This document shows, piece by piece, positions 48,819 through 55,574 of a stretch of DNA of 64,000 nt. The DNA is taken from IMG/VR virus record IMGVR_UViG_3300042554_001855, positions 59,212 through 123,211 of that record; one strand, written 5' to 3'. This stretch comes from a virus. Under the pieces are notes generated by a model. It searched no databases. It saw nothing but the letters and a program-made list of their open reading frames with translations, and was not told the origin of the DNA. The position numbers and the translations under genes were made by a program. The first letter of the stretch is position 1, and each line of letters opens with the position of its first letter.

Positions 48819-49349
48819 CTACTCCCATGAAAAACTTAATGTAATTCTAGGACCAGTTACAACTGGTTCATGATATGTACCTTTTGGAATGAAAAGACTA
48901 TCTCCAACATTCAATTTATAAGTAATACCTTCACAGATATATGACATTGTTCCCTTTGCTTGCAATATCAAAACATCGACCGTATCTTTATGATCACCAA
49001 AAGTTAAGTTATCACGTCCAAATGAAAAATAAACATGCATGACCTTTAATCCTTGCTTTGCAGAAACTTCTTGAAAAATTTGATTTAAAGTTCCTGGACG
49101 ATAATCACTATGCAAAACAAAAGTTGGTGGATTAGTGAATTGTCTATGAATAGTTTTACGGAGTTTTACTTTTTCATGTGGATTTACTGAGGAATGTATC
49201 TCATAATCATTCCAGATAACAATACCAGTAAAAGGTGGTACTGATAACTCAGAAGATGCCTTATCCATAACATCATCCCAAGTCACATCCTTAACTGAAG
49301 GATAATGATTTCTGGTTAATTTTATACTATCTAAATGCTGGTCCACCAT
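48819..49349 (-). CDS. Cupin-fold protein, 176 aa
   Basis: C-terminal half forms a cupin: FGDHKDTVDVLILQAKGTMSY (His and Asp ligands) and GDSLFIPKGTYHEPVVTGPR with the last His, ending LSFSWE. This is also the pattern of JmjC-like cupin_8 oxygenases, but the second-domain signature is unclear. ATG 49349 starts 23 bp inside the end of the previous oxygenase gene. Sugar or protein modification is possible; not assigned. Confidence 0.62.
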   Translation of the reverse strand: MVDQHLDSIKLTRNHYPSVKDVTWDDVMDKASSELSVPPFTGIVIWNDYEIHSSVNPHEKVKLRKTIHRQFTNPPTFVLHSDYRPGTLNQIFQEVSAKQGLKVMHVYFSFGRDNLTFGDHKDTVDVLILQAKGTMSYICEGITYKLNVGDSLFIPKGTYHEPVVTGPRITLSFSWE

Positions 49350-49896
49350 ACCACCCAACTAAAGAAATTCTTTTACCACTTTTTAATCGACGTACTCTAT
49401 GTATTATATCTGAAGGGAATATGATTACGTCACCAACATCCATTGAAATTGTTTTCATATTTCTCGGACCAGACATGAGTTGAAATTCTCCACCTTCATA
49501 GTCATCCTTTGATGATAAGCAAAGAGATATGCTTAGTTTTCTTATTATACCAGGATTGTACTGTTCAGTAGTAAAATCACTGTGCCAAGCATAATGAGAA
49601 CCTTTTCCCTCATAGACTGTAAATTGAATTTGATCGTGCCAAGATGTTAAATCATAATTAAAAAGATTTAAGTTTGCACAGTTAATAAAGTGTGCCATCA
49701 TACCAGCAACCCAATGGTCTGTTGGTATCCAAAAATTTTTACTTTTTCTTATATCAGAGTCAATGGCAGATTGAGAATCTTGAAGTCTAATCGTTGAGGA
49801 TGTTAAAGATTCTTGTCCAAATTCTTTTTGTATTAGACTACAAAATTCTTTTTTAATGCCAGAAGGAATATAGTAATAATTATTGTATATGCTCAT
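49327..49896 (-). CDS. 2OG-Fe(II) oxygenase (PKHD-type), 189 aa
   Basis: The PKHD pattern is clear: GSHYAWHSDFTTEQYNPG with HxD ligands, RKLSISLCLSSKDDYEGGEF, and GDVIIFPSDIIHRVRRLKSG with the distal His, then GKRISLVGWYGG with the Arg. Near full length for this family (about 190-220). Soluble. Start ATG 49896 lies 18 bp after the tRNA-Gly gene. These oxygenases recur in T4-like cyanophages, where their targets are unknown. Confidence 0.82.
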   Translation of the reverse strand: MSIYNNYYYIPSGIKKEFCSLIQKEFGQESLTSSTIRLQDSQSAIDSDIRKSKNFWIPTDHWVAGMMAHFINCANLNLFNYDLTSWHDQIQFTVYEGKGSHYAWHSDFTTEQYNPGIIRKLSISLCLSSKDDYEGGEFQLMSGPRNMKTISMDVGDVIIFPSDIIHRVRRLKSGKRISLVGWYGGPAFR

Positions 49897-49913
49897 TTTT
49901 ACTACTTCGTAAG

Positions 49914-49985
49914 AGCGGAGTATCGGAATCGAACCGACGACATCTAACTTGGAAGGATAGCGTTCTACCGCTGAACTAACTCCGC
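49914..49985 (-). tRNA. tRNA-Gly (UCC)
   Basis: Minus strand: acceptor GCGGAGT/ACTCCGC with discriminator T, D-arm GTTC...GAAC, anticodon arm CTATC-CTTCCAA-GTTAG (TCC), T-arm TCGGTTCGATTCCGA. Confidence 0.94.
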
Positions 49986-50063
49986 AATGGTGGGGATTTA
50001 CCCAGCCTCAGAGTTTCCTCTTCACAGGCACGGAACCCCAGCGCATCTTCGCTTCACACGGAC
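49986..50063 (-). ncRNA. Candidate structured RNA next to tRNA-Gly
   Basis: Transcribed from the promoter at 50.07-50.10 kb ahead of tRNA-Gly. The minus strand folds as AGCG-AAGATG-CGCT, then a long hairpin closed by TGGGG/CCCCA with an inner AGAG-GAAA-CTCT tetraloop stem, and ends in CCACCA just before the tRNA. It is not a tRNA (no anticodon arm). T4 encodes stable non-tRNA RNAs C and D in its tRNA cluster; this may be comparable, or simply a processed leader. Confidence 0.45.
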
Positions 50064-50069
50064 TAAAAT

Positions 50070-50098
50070 ATTATAAAGCATAATGAGTATTATGTCAA
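50070..50098 (-). promoter_or_regulatory. tRNA-Gly promoter, TTGACA-17-TATAAT
   Basis: Minus strand TTGACA (50093-50098) and TATAAT (50070-50075), 17 bp apart: full consensus. The -35 overlaps the stop codon of the HNH gene. Confidence 0.85.
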
Positions 50099-50544
50099 GC
50101 CCTTTTTTTATTTCCCCAAGTATCTGTCTGAGAGTGGCAATTTGGACATAAAAATCTTAAATTTTCTACTCGGTTGTCGTTATTTACACCATTAATATGG
50201 TCTATTTGTAGTGATATTGGATTTCCCATCCATTCAGATATACCACACTTTAAACATTCATACTTTAATATATCATCTTTCAATATTCTCTTTTTTAAAT
50301 CTTTTCTATCATAAGTAGAAAATTCGCAAAAAATTTCAGAGTGAGTTTTCTTTTTGGTGCTTTTACCACCCTTCCTAAAAATAGGAAGTTTAATTCCTCT
50401 ATTATCAAGGTCTTTTTTTACAATATCATAAGTAGTTCCGCTTTTATTAGTATATCCAAGTTTTTTACAAAACTGCCAAAAAGAAGAACTTTCTAAAAGA
50501 AAAGATTTTATTTCCTCATCAGAATATAAATTTTTAATAGACAT
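50095..50544 (-). CDS. HNH endonuclease with N-terminal DNA-binding-like region, 149 aa
   Basis: C-terminal HNH: YECLKCGISEWMG (CxxC), LQIDHINGVNNDNRVENLRF, and LCPNCHSQTDTWGNKK with the second CxxC. Residues 1-80 are helical and basic (SFWQFCKKLGYTNKSGTTYD; KGGKSTKKK), like the helix-turn-helix element of homing nucleases. Located inside the tRNA cluster, with a late promoter box 21 bp upstream. Likely a mobile stand-alone homing enzyme. Confidence 0.85.
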   Translation of the reverse strand: MSIKNLYSDEEIKSFLLESSSFWQFCKKLGYTNKSGTTYDIVKKDLDNRGIKLPIFRKGGKSTKKKTHSEIFCEFSTYDRKDLKKRILKDDILKYECLKCGISEWMGNPISLQIDHINGVNNDNRVENLRFLCPNCHSQTDTWGNKKRA

Positions 50545-50564
50545 ATAAAAAGTTTATCTATTAG

Positions 50565-50572
50565 TATTTATA
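50565..50572 (-). promoter_or_regulatory. T4-type late promoter box before HNH gene
   Basis: Minus strand TATAAATA, 21 bp ahead of the HNH ATG. Homing nucleases with late promoters occur in T-even phages. Confidence 0.6.
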
Positions 50573-50604
50573 CACTTCCTTATTTAGGAAGTGTATATTG
50601 TAAG

Positions 50605-50677
50605 AGCCCCCGACAAGACTTGAACTTGCGACATCGGCTTTACAAAAGCCGCGCTCTACCAGCTGAGCTACAAGGGC
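50605..50677 (-). tRNA. tRNA-Thr (UGU)
   Basis: Minus strand: acceptor GCCCTTG pairs with CGGGGGC (two G-T pairs), anticodon arm CGGCT-TTTGTAA-AGCCG (TGT), T-arm GCAAGTTCAAGTCTTGT. Confidence 0.93.
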
Positions 50678-50682
50678 GAAAC

Positions 50683-50766
50683 AGGGGAGGCCATCCCCCT
50701 GACCTAGAAATATTCTAGGTTTTAGTTGGAAGGAGTGCTCTTGAGGTTATCGCAGGATCACTTCCA
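50683..50766 (-). ncRNA. Candidate structured RNA between tRNA-Asn and tRNA-Thr
   Basis: Three successive hairpins on the minus strand: AGTTGGAAG...CTTCCAACT, CCTAGAA-TAT-TTCTAGG and CAGGGG-GATGGCC-TCCCCTG. No open frame or tRNA arms. It may be a spacer RNA cut out during tRNA processing or a stable RNA in its own right. Confidence 0.4.
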
Positions 50767-50767
50767 A

Positions 50768-50839
50768 CTCCCCCTCCTGGATTCGAACCAGGGACCCTAC
50801 GATTAACAGTCGTTTGCGCTACCGCTGCGCCAAGGGGGA
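50768..50839 (-). tRNA. tRNA-Asn (GUU)
   Basis: Minus strand: acceptor TCCCCCT/AGGGGGA, D-arm GCGC...GCGC, anticodon arm ACGAC-TGTTAAT-CGT(A) (GTT), T-arm CCTGGTTCGAATCCAGG, discriminator G. Confidence 0.93.
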
Positions 50840-50870
50840 ATACTAACGGGGGTGTTGCCACCCCACTATT

Positions 50871-51068
50871 TTATTTGGAACTTACAAAAGTATTGATTTT
50901 ATCAGCAAGTGCTTCAACCTCTTCATATGTAGGAAACTCTGGATAATCCATTTTTACATTTCTATCCCTATTCCACATTTCTGCAAGATTATAGTTTGCG
51001 TGAAACTCATCTTGCGCCTGACCGTAAGCTTGCTTAAAAATTTCAAAGCGCAGTTCGTAAGGTGTCAT
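50871..51068 (-). CDS. Small phage hypothetical protein, 65 aa
   Basis: Start ATG 51068 is set by AAGGAG nine bases upstream; longer frames would run through tRNA-Leu. The protein is soluble and acidic: MTPYELRFEIFKQAYGQAQD, then PEFPTYEEVEALADKINTFV. Short proteins with the MTPYELRFEIF start are common in T4-like cyanophages. Function unknown. Embedded between tRNA-Leu and tRNA-Asn. Confidence 0.75.
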   Translation of the reverse strand: MTPYELRFEIFKQAYGQAQDEFHANYNLAEMWNRDRNVKMDYPEFPTYEEVEALADKINTFVSSK

Positions 51069-51117
51069 TGTTTTACTCCTTGTGTGTTTGTGTGTGTATG
51101 GAGAATAAAATCTCCAA

Positions 51118-51197
51118 TGCCCGAGAGAGGACTCGAACCTCCACTCCGAAGAACATGATCCTAAGTCATGCGTGGCTACCAATTACACCACTCGGGC
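51118..51197 (-). tRNA. tRNA-Leu (UAG)
   Basis: Minus strand: acceptor GCCCGAG/CTCGGGC, anticodon arm CATGA-CTTAGGA-TCATG (TAG), long variable arm (TTCTTCGGAGTGG region), T-arm GAGGTTCGAGTCCTC. Confidence 0.92.
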
Positions 51198-51200
51198 TGG

Positions 51201-51274
<74 letters not shown>

Positions 51275-51277
51275 AAG

Positions 51278-51352
51278 AGACCTCCCATCTTTATCGACCC
51301 AGTGGGCAAGGAGGGGCAGGTCTTATACGGAGTTTGAACCCCCGCCGCCTAT
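51278..51352 (-). ncRNA. Structured leader/RNA ahead of tRNA-Arg with tRNA T-arm-like piece
   Basis: The transcript from the 51.36-51.39 kb promoter first makes GGGGGTTCAAACTCC (T-arm-like, 51329-51343), then a long hairpin AGACCT...AGGTCT (51278-51323) with an inner CCCA-CTGGG. No acceptor or anticodon arm can be formed, so it may be a decayed tRNA plus spacer, or an unknown RNA. Confidence 0.4.
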
Positions 51353-51358
51353 GAGACA

Positions 51359-51387
51359 ATCATACCAGATACGGTGCGAATCGTCAA
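51359..51387 (-). promoter_or_regulatory. tRNA cluster promoter, TTGACG-17-TATGAT
   Basis: Minus strand TTGACG (51382-51387) and TATGAT (51359-51364), 17 bp apart. Points into tRNA-Arg and tRNA-Leu. It overlaps the stop codon of the oxygenase-like gene. Confidence 0.72.
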
Positions 51388-51905
51388 GATCCAAAAATTT
51401 GAATCGAAATTCTTGGTTCTGGTAAATAATTTGAGACTAATGTTACGACATGACCTTCATGAATATCATTCAAAACTAAAGACCTACATTCTGGAACTAG
51501 GGCTTTCATGATAGAACTACCATCCTCTTGCTCTTCTTGCCACACAAATAATCCACCATGATTAATATGCCATTCTTTGTTTAAGTATATAGTTGCACCA
51601 AATTTATGATTAGAATCATCATGAAGTGCGATACCACCGTTAGGTAGCGTTACATGATAATTCATGGATATTTTATTACAATAGGGTAAAATATCTTTAA
51701 TTTCTTCGAGTATTTCTAATCTCAATTCTGGATTTACTTTTCTGAATAGACAGTTTCCAGAAATACCCAGTGTTGCATACCTTGGCCAAGCAAAGGTACT
51801 AACTTTCCAACTATCGGAGAGATTGGAATTAACATCATCAAGACATTTTTTCCACAAATCTAAACTAATACTATCTTTAAATACTTTCATTTGAACAATT
51901 TTCAA
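51384..51905 (-). CDS. 2OG-Fe(II) oxygenase-like protein, 173 aa
   Basis: Core motifs: NGGIALHDDSNHKFGATIYL with HxD-type iron ligands, NHGGLFVWQEE, the late His in VLNDIHEGHVVTLVSN and an Arg in EPRISIQIFG. This matches the 2OG-FeII_3-like family. It starts within the last 29 bp of the gene upstream. Soluble; substrate unknown. Confidence 0.7.
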   Translation of the reverse strand: MKIVQMKVFKDSISLDLWKKCLDDVNSNLSDSWKVSTFAWPRYATLGISGNCLFRKVNPELRLEILEEIKDILPYCNKISMNYHVTLPNGGIALHDDSNHKFGATIYLNKEWHINHGGLFVWQEEQEDGSSIMKALVPECRSLVLNDIHEGHVVTLVSNYLPEPRISIQIFGS

Positions 51906-52299
51906 TCCAAGGAGAGCAAATCCTCATGGGAGGAGCAAGTTTTTTACATTCATCAGTATAGCACACTGAATCGTCATTTTTTTCTTCAATATACTGAGGT
52001 TGATATCTTTTATTTGATTCAGAAATAATGCGATCATACTCAGGTGTGACTTCATCAATTGCTCGATCTATATCACGCTTGACTCTGCGTTCTACCGCGT
52101 GAGGATCTTGCAAAATAAGTTCATTCAAAATCCCGTTCGGGAAATATTTACGTTGAACTTCATCCAATAAGTCCCAAAGTGCGTGATCGGGAATTTTTGT
52201 ACATTGTGAAAGTGCTGCAATAAGACTTGATAATACGACACCAACTATGAGCAGTTGTTTCTTATCAGTTTTCTTCTTACCGAAGTTAAAGTTAAACAT
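51877..52299 (-). CDS. Membrane-anchored protein after the lysozyme gene, 140 aa
   Basis: N-terminal basic start then one hydrophobic segment (QLLIVGVVLSSLIAALSQC), so a signal anchor; the Cys does not fit the usual lipobox. The rest is periplasmic or outside, charged and with two Cys pairs near the C-terminus (CYTDECKK, CSPWIENC) that could form disulfides. It follows a cell-wall hydrolase and its weak terminator. A spanin-like or lysis-accessory role is possible by position only. Confidence 0.6.
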   Translation of the reverse strand: MFNFNFGKKKTDKKQLLIVGVVLSSLIAALSQCTKIPDHALWDLLDEVQRKYFPNGILNELILQDPHAVERRVKRDIDRAIDEVTPEYDRIISESNKRYQPQYIEEKNDDSVCYTDECKKLAPPMRICSPWIENCSNESI

Positions 52300-52300
52300 A

Positions 52301-52327
52301 AGAAAGGGGAGTTCTGCAGCACTCCCC
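52301..52327 (-). terminator. Weak terminator after lysozyme gene
   Basis: Minus strand AAGGGGAGT-GCTGCAG-AACTCCCCTT followed by TCTTATG. Long stem, poor U-tract; partial read-through into the 140-aa gene is likely. Confidence 0.65.
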
Positions 52328-52334
52328 TTATATA

Positions 52335-52955
52335 TTAAACTTCTACCGTGATCAGTCGGTTGGCATAATCATGAGCATACGAAGTGCGAGCACCATGATG
52401 CCCCCAACCAATCCAACTATACGCATAGTCCATGTAGCGGTTAATTGATTTACCAGGAGTCTTCATACGCTCCTCAATCTCTTTCCACTGGACTTCATTT
52501 GTTAGATAACGAAGTTGCGTGTGAAGATTTGATGGCGAACCACCAAACTTCTTAGCAAAATCACCCAATCCATAATAACGGTTGGCAGATGTCCATTGAA
52601 TCAGTCCGTAACCGCGTCCGCAGTTACCCCAACTGGTTCTGCTACCTCCTTCGCAAATATTAGGCACGAATGTTGATTCTTGTCTAATATTGCCCATGAT
52701 GGTAGCAAGGGCGTTTCTGTCTTTAATACCACGATCCTGGAAATATGCCAGGGTAGCATTCTCATTTTCATTACACCCTTTACAAATTAGCCTTTTCTCT
52801 TTTGGCTTTTCAGGTTGAGCAACCTCTCTGGTCGCTGTCTCTTCAACTACAGGGGGCGGAGGACCGTCCATTTTGTAGTTTACGAATGGCAGTGTTGCCG
52901 TCGATGTTGTAACCGTTGCCAGGAGAGGCAGGGCTACTGTAAAGATATTTTGCAT
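52335..52955 (-). CDS. Exported phage-tail-lysozyme-type cell-wall hydrolase, 206 aa
   Basis: N-terminal hydrophobic signal/anchor (IFTVALPLLATVTTSTATLP), a Pro/Glu-rich linker (about 30-60), then a lysozyme-like domain: LATIMGNIRQESTFVPNICE with the catalytic Glu in RQES, and GYGLIQWTSANRYYGLGDF. This is the pattern of the phage tail lysozyme (Phage_lysozyme2) family. It would cut peptidoglycan from the periplasmic side. It has its own promoter with a structured leader of about 100 nt. An endolysin with signal-arrest-release export is possible. Confidence 0.78.
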   Translation of the reverse strand: MQNIFTVALPLLATVTTSTATLPFVNYKMDGPPPPVVEETATREVAQPEKPKEKRLICKGCNENENATLAYFQDRGIKDRNALATIMGNIRQESTFVPNICEGGSRTSWGNCGRGYGLIQWTSANRYYGLGDFAKKFGGSPSNLHTQLRYLTNEVQWKEIEERMKTPGKSINRYMDYAYSWIGWGHHGARTSYAHDYANRLITVEV

Positions 52956-52977
52956 TAAATTTGATTGAACTCTACAT

Positions 52978-53026
52978 CCGTATAGGGAAAGCGCACTTCC
53001 CTCTTCTCAGAGGGCAGACCCCACGG
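52978..53026 (-). promoter_or_regulatory. Leader with two mutually exclusive hairpins before the lysozyme gene
   Basis: Minus strand CCCTCT-GAGA-AGAGGG competes with GGGAA-GTGCGCT-TTCCC for the same GGG, inside a possible closing CCGT/ACGG stem. It lies about 22-70 nt ahead of the ATG. The layout looks like a small switch or attenuator; no known riboswitch matches. Confidence 0.4.
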
Positions 53027-53087
53027 CTCTAATTGTCACGTCAAGGACTAATAATAAGAAACCCGCCATTTTGTAGCGGGTTTGTAC

Positions 53088-53116
53088 ATAATAAGTTAAT
53101 ATTTAGGTTTTGTCAA
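53088..53116 (-). promoter_or_regulatory. Lysozyme-gene promoter, TTGACA-17-TATTAT
   Basis: Minus strand TTGACA (53111-53116) and TATTAT (53088-53093), 17 bp apart. A hairpin AACCCGC/GCGGGTT (53058-53083) follows right after the start site. Confidence 0.75.
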
Positions 53117-53172
53117 GGTGCCAATTAAAGAAGTGTCTTACTAAATACAAATAGTTCATCACCACTAGAACA

Positions 53173-53634
53173 ATGAAAAGATTAGCACTTATCTTTTCGT
53201 TATTCCTTACTACTCCTGCTTTTGCTGGCGAAATCACATCAAAAATCACTGACTCAATTCAATTAAGCGTTCAGGGTGCGGCGGTTCAATCAGAAAGAGT
53301 AGGAGCTTCCTACGCTGTCTCTGGCACAAACATTAATGTAACAACTCTTGGAGGAGTTGGCGGCGCAGGTTCCTATGCGATCAACACAAACGGACAAGCA
53401 TTTAGTTTCTCTGAAACATCAATTACTGCAGATACTGATGTTACCAGTCAGTCGGCAGCTTCTGGAACAATTGCTTCTCCCAACCTTTATAGCAACTCTA
53501 CTACTCAGTTAGGTGGAGATAAAGGTTCTCTGGCAGGTACTCTGAGTGGAACTGGTGTTCCTACAGTCACTGCTGGTGGTCCTGGAAGCAGCGCAACAGC
53601 ACAAAGAACCATTGAGTTAAGCGTATTCAAGTGA
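53173..53634 (+). CDS. Exported Ser/Thr/Gly-rich protein, plus-strand operon gene 1, 153 aa
   Basis: Clear signal peptide (RLALIFSLFLTTPAFA) then a beta-rich, Gly/Ser/Thr-rich chain with ASYAVSGTNINVTTLGGVGG and GQAFSFSETSITADT. The same grammar occurs in the next gene (TVTGTNINIPG, APFQFSETHLTPG), so the two are paralogues. No catalytic motif. Found as the first of four rightward, overlapping genes between the lysozyme and the SNase genes. Periplasmic or surface location inferred; function unknown. Confidence 0.75.
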   Translation: MKRLALIFSLFLTTPAFAGEITSKITDSIQLSVQGAAVQSERVGASYAVSGTNINVTTLGGVGGAGSYAINTNGQAFSFSETSITADTDVTSQSAASGTIASPNLYSNSTTQLGGDKGSLAGTLSGTGVPTVTAGGPGSSATAQRTIELSVFK

Positions 53635-53993
53635 GACACATAACTCCCGTTTTGCTGGCAGCAGCGGGACTTATATCTCCCTGCTATGCTGCGCCCCTCA
53701 CTCCTAACTTTACGAGTGGCACAATTACTTCTGAGACTAAAACTCGTACTGAAGTGATTGAAGTTATCAAACAAATAGAATATACCACTGGGACATCTTA
53801 TACAGTCACTGGTACTAATATCAACATCCCTGGAACACCTGCTCCAGGAGCGAACTACACCATCATCAATCAAGGTGCTCCGTTCCAGTTTAGTGAAACA
53901 CACTTGACTCCTGGAATTGCGAAAGAAACATGGATAGATCGCAAAACTACCGAAGAATCGGTAACAAATTCTATATCTGTCTTTACACAATAA
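53631..53993 (+). CDS. Exported protein, paralogue of gene 1, 120 aa
   Basis: GTG start overlaps the previous stop (GTGA), which gives a good signal peptide (ITPVLLAAAGLISPCYA). It shares with gene 1 the series YTVTGTNINIPG and GAPFQFSETHL, though shorter and with a variable linker. The end WIDRKTTEESVTNSISVF overlaps the next gene by 64 bp in another frame. Tandem duplication inferred. Confidence 0.75.
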   Translation: MRHITPVLLAAAGLISPCYAAPLTPNFTSGTITSETKTRTEVIEVIKQIEYTTGTSYTVTGTNINIPGTPAPGANYTIINQGAPFQFSETHLTPGIAKETWIDRKTTEESVTNSISVFTQ

Positions 53994-54517
53994 TCGGTTT
54001 AGCGGCACCTGCATTTGCAGAAGCACCATCTAATACGAATATTGCAGGACCCTCAGCATCTGCGACTGGTAATGTAACCAACCAGGCAGTACAGGTGCTT
54101 CAGGGTCCTTTTTCTGTGAATACTTATGGTTCTGGTGTTTCTTGCCAGGGACCTACACTGAACTTACAGACCTTTGGATACAATAGTCTATCTGGTAGCA
54201 CCGACCCAACAACTTATCAACAAAACTCTCTGAACACTGGTTTATCAGCAGGATTTTCCATCCCTCTTGATGGTTCATTTCAAGAACTCTGTAAAGCAAG
54301 GGTTCGTACAGAGATTACAAGACAACAAGCAGAAGCAGATAAAGCACGTTTGGACTTTGAGTTAGTCAGATTATTAAAGTGTGGTGAAGCAATGAAGAAT
54401 GGAATTTCATTTCACCCAGAAAGTCCTTATGCGAAAATTTGTGCTGATGTCGTTGTGAAGTATCCACGAGTACAGGATGTAGCAAATGGAAATCAGACCA
54501 ATCCAAATAAGAAGTAA
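53930..54517 (+). CDS. Exported protein, plus-strand operon gene 3, 195 aa
   Basis: N-terminal charged part then a signal-like segment (FYICLYTIIGLAAPAFA). The mature part has VTNQAVQVLQGPFSVNTYGS, GFSIPLDGSFQELCKARVRT and a Cys-containing helical end (FELVRLLKCGEAMKNGISF, ICADVVVKYPRV). No family identified; related sequences with the ARVRTEITRQQAEADKARLD helix seem characteristic of marine picocyanobacteria and their phages. Function unknown. Confidence 0.7.
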   Translation: MDRSQNYRRIGNKFYICLYTIIGLAAPAFAEAPSNTNIAGPSASATGNVTNQAVQVLQGPFSVNTYGSGVSCQGPTLNLQTFGYNSLSGSTDPTTYQQNSLNTGLSAGFSIPLDGSFQELCKARVRTEITRQQAEADKARLDFELVRLLKCGEAMKNGISFHPESPYAKICADVVVKYPRVQDVANGNQTNPNKK

Positions 54518-55160
54518 TCCTCCACCGATTATTCCAACTATAGAACCTCCTGTGACTCGCAGAACGGGTAGAACTATTATACCCGAAATTAATATGCCCA
54601 TCATTAATATGCCTGATACAACTATCAAATATCCAATAATTGATGTGCCGACTCAAGAAGAGTTTGATGCTGCAGTAAGGGCAGAGCAAAAGAAACAGCA
54701 GGAAGAGAAAGAAGAAAAGACCAGAGGACTTCCTGATGCTACCCCTACCCCTCAACTGCCTCCATCTGTTCAAACCCCCCAGGATAATCGGATTATTTCC
54801 GATGATGCACCCAAAACTAGTAACTTAGGAGTGCCCGTCATTGAAGTACCAATCGTCGGAGAAGTCCCTATCCCACCTAAAGAGCAGGTTATTCTTGCTG
54901 GCACCACTGCTACTGCTTCTGTTGCTGCGGCTCTTGTTGGGAAATCTTTGGTGGAATGGATGGTAGGTAAGATGAAACCTATTGTTCAACAGATATTTGT
55001 AAGGGGTAAGAAACTCTTAAGCAGAGACCTTACCCCCTATGAACTTCAAGTTTATTTTGCGTTTGAAAAAAGTCAGTCTCTTAAAAAAGTAAATAAGTTA
55101 CTGAAGAAAGAACAGAAGAATCAAAAGAAAGAACAATACAAAAAGTTTCACTCAAAGTGA
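54486..55160 (+). CDS. Proline-rich membrane protein, plus-strand operon gene 4, 224 aa
   Basis: N-half is Pro/Ile-rich (PPPIIPTIEPPVTRRTG, PEINMPIINMPD) then acidic/charged; a hydrophobic segment (VILAGTTATASVAAALVG, about residue 145) is followed by basic helices to the end (KVNKLLKKEQKNQKKEQYKK). The arrangement resembles an energy-transducing or periplasm-spanning connector, but no TonB motif is seen. Overlaps gene 3 by 32 bp and converges with the SNase gene one base apart. Function unknown. Confidence 0.68.
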   Translation: MEIRPIQIRSNPPPIIPTIEPPVTRRTGRTIIPEINMPIINMPDTTIKYPIIDVPTQEEFDAAVRAEQKKQQEEKEEKTRGLPDATPTPQLPPSVQTPQDNRIISDDAPKTSNLGVPVIEVPIVGEVPIPPKEQVILAGTTATASVAAALVGKSLVEWMVGKMKPIVQQIFVRGKKLLSRDLTPYELQVYFAFEKSQSLKKVNKLLKKEQKNQKKEQYKKFHSK

Positions 55161-55574
55161 TTACTTCTTACGCTTCTCTAACAATACACTAAAGTTTTTA
55201 TCTTTTGTTCCCCCATCATAAGCAAGAGCATAACCTTCGTCAATCATTTGATTATTCAATGAGGTCTCTTGTCCATTAATAAACAAATGCCCGATGATTC
55301 TTCCATACTTCTCTGTACTGTCTGGAAGTTCGGTCTTGATAATAATATCTTTAGCACCTTCAAGTTTTTTTTTCAACCATTCTTTTGATTCAAGACCCAT
55401 TGCCTTCTCTTTGAGATCCGTTGTTCTACTTTCGGGAGTATCAACCCCAGCAAGACGAATACGTTTAGTGAGAGATATATCAAACCCTAAATCAATATCC
55501 GCATCAATCGTATCCCCATCGACTACTTTATGAATCTCACGAATTCTGTAAATATATGGATCTTTATTTTCCAT
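55161..55574 (-). CDS. Staphylococcal-nuclease-like (SNase) protein, 137 aa
   Basis: SNase motifs are complete: IHKVVDGDTIDADIDLGF, KRIRLAGVDTPESR with the first catalytic Arg and Asp, TEKYGRIIGHLFING with the second Arg and Tyr. No signal peptide. Calcium-dependent cleavage of DNA/RNA is the family activity; here it may degrade host nucleic acid. Overlaps the 70-aa gene by one base. Cytoplasmic. Confidence 0.85.
   Translation of the reverse strand: MENKDPYIYRIREIHKVVDGDTIDADIDLGFDISLTKRIRLAGVDTPESRTTDLKEKAMGLESKEWLKKKLEGAKDIIIKTELPDSTEKYGRIIGHLFINGQETSLNNQMIDEGYALAYDGGTKDKNFSVLLEKRKK

Noticed and set aside
49986-50063. A further tRNA gene beside tRNA-Gly
   Set aside because: Ends in CCACCA-like sequence but lacks anticodon and D-arms; only about 50 nt in the closing hairpin.
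52978-53026. Known riboswitch (for example glutamine type) before the lysozyme gene
   Set aside because: Core consensus bases of the known class were not found; only generic alternative hairpins.
53505-54773. Minus-strand open frames opposite the exported-protein operon
   Set aside because: The plus-strand genes have signal peptides and coupled starts; the opposite frames lack both.
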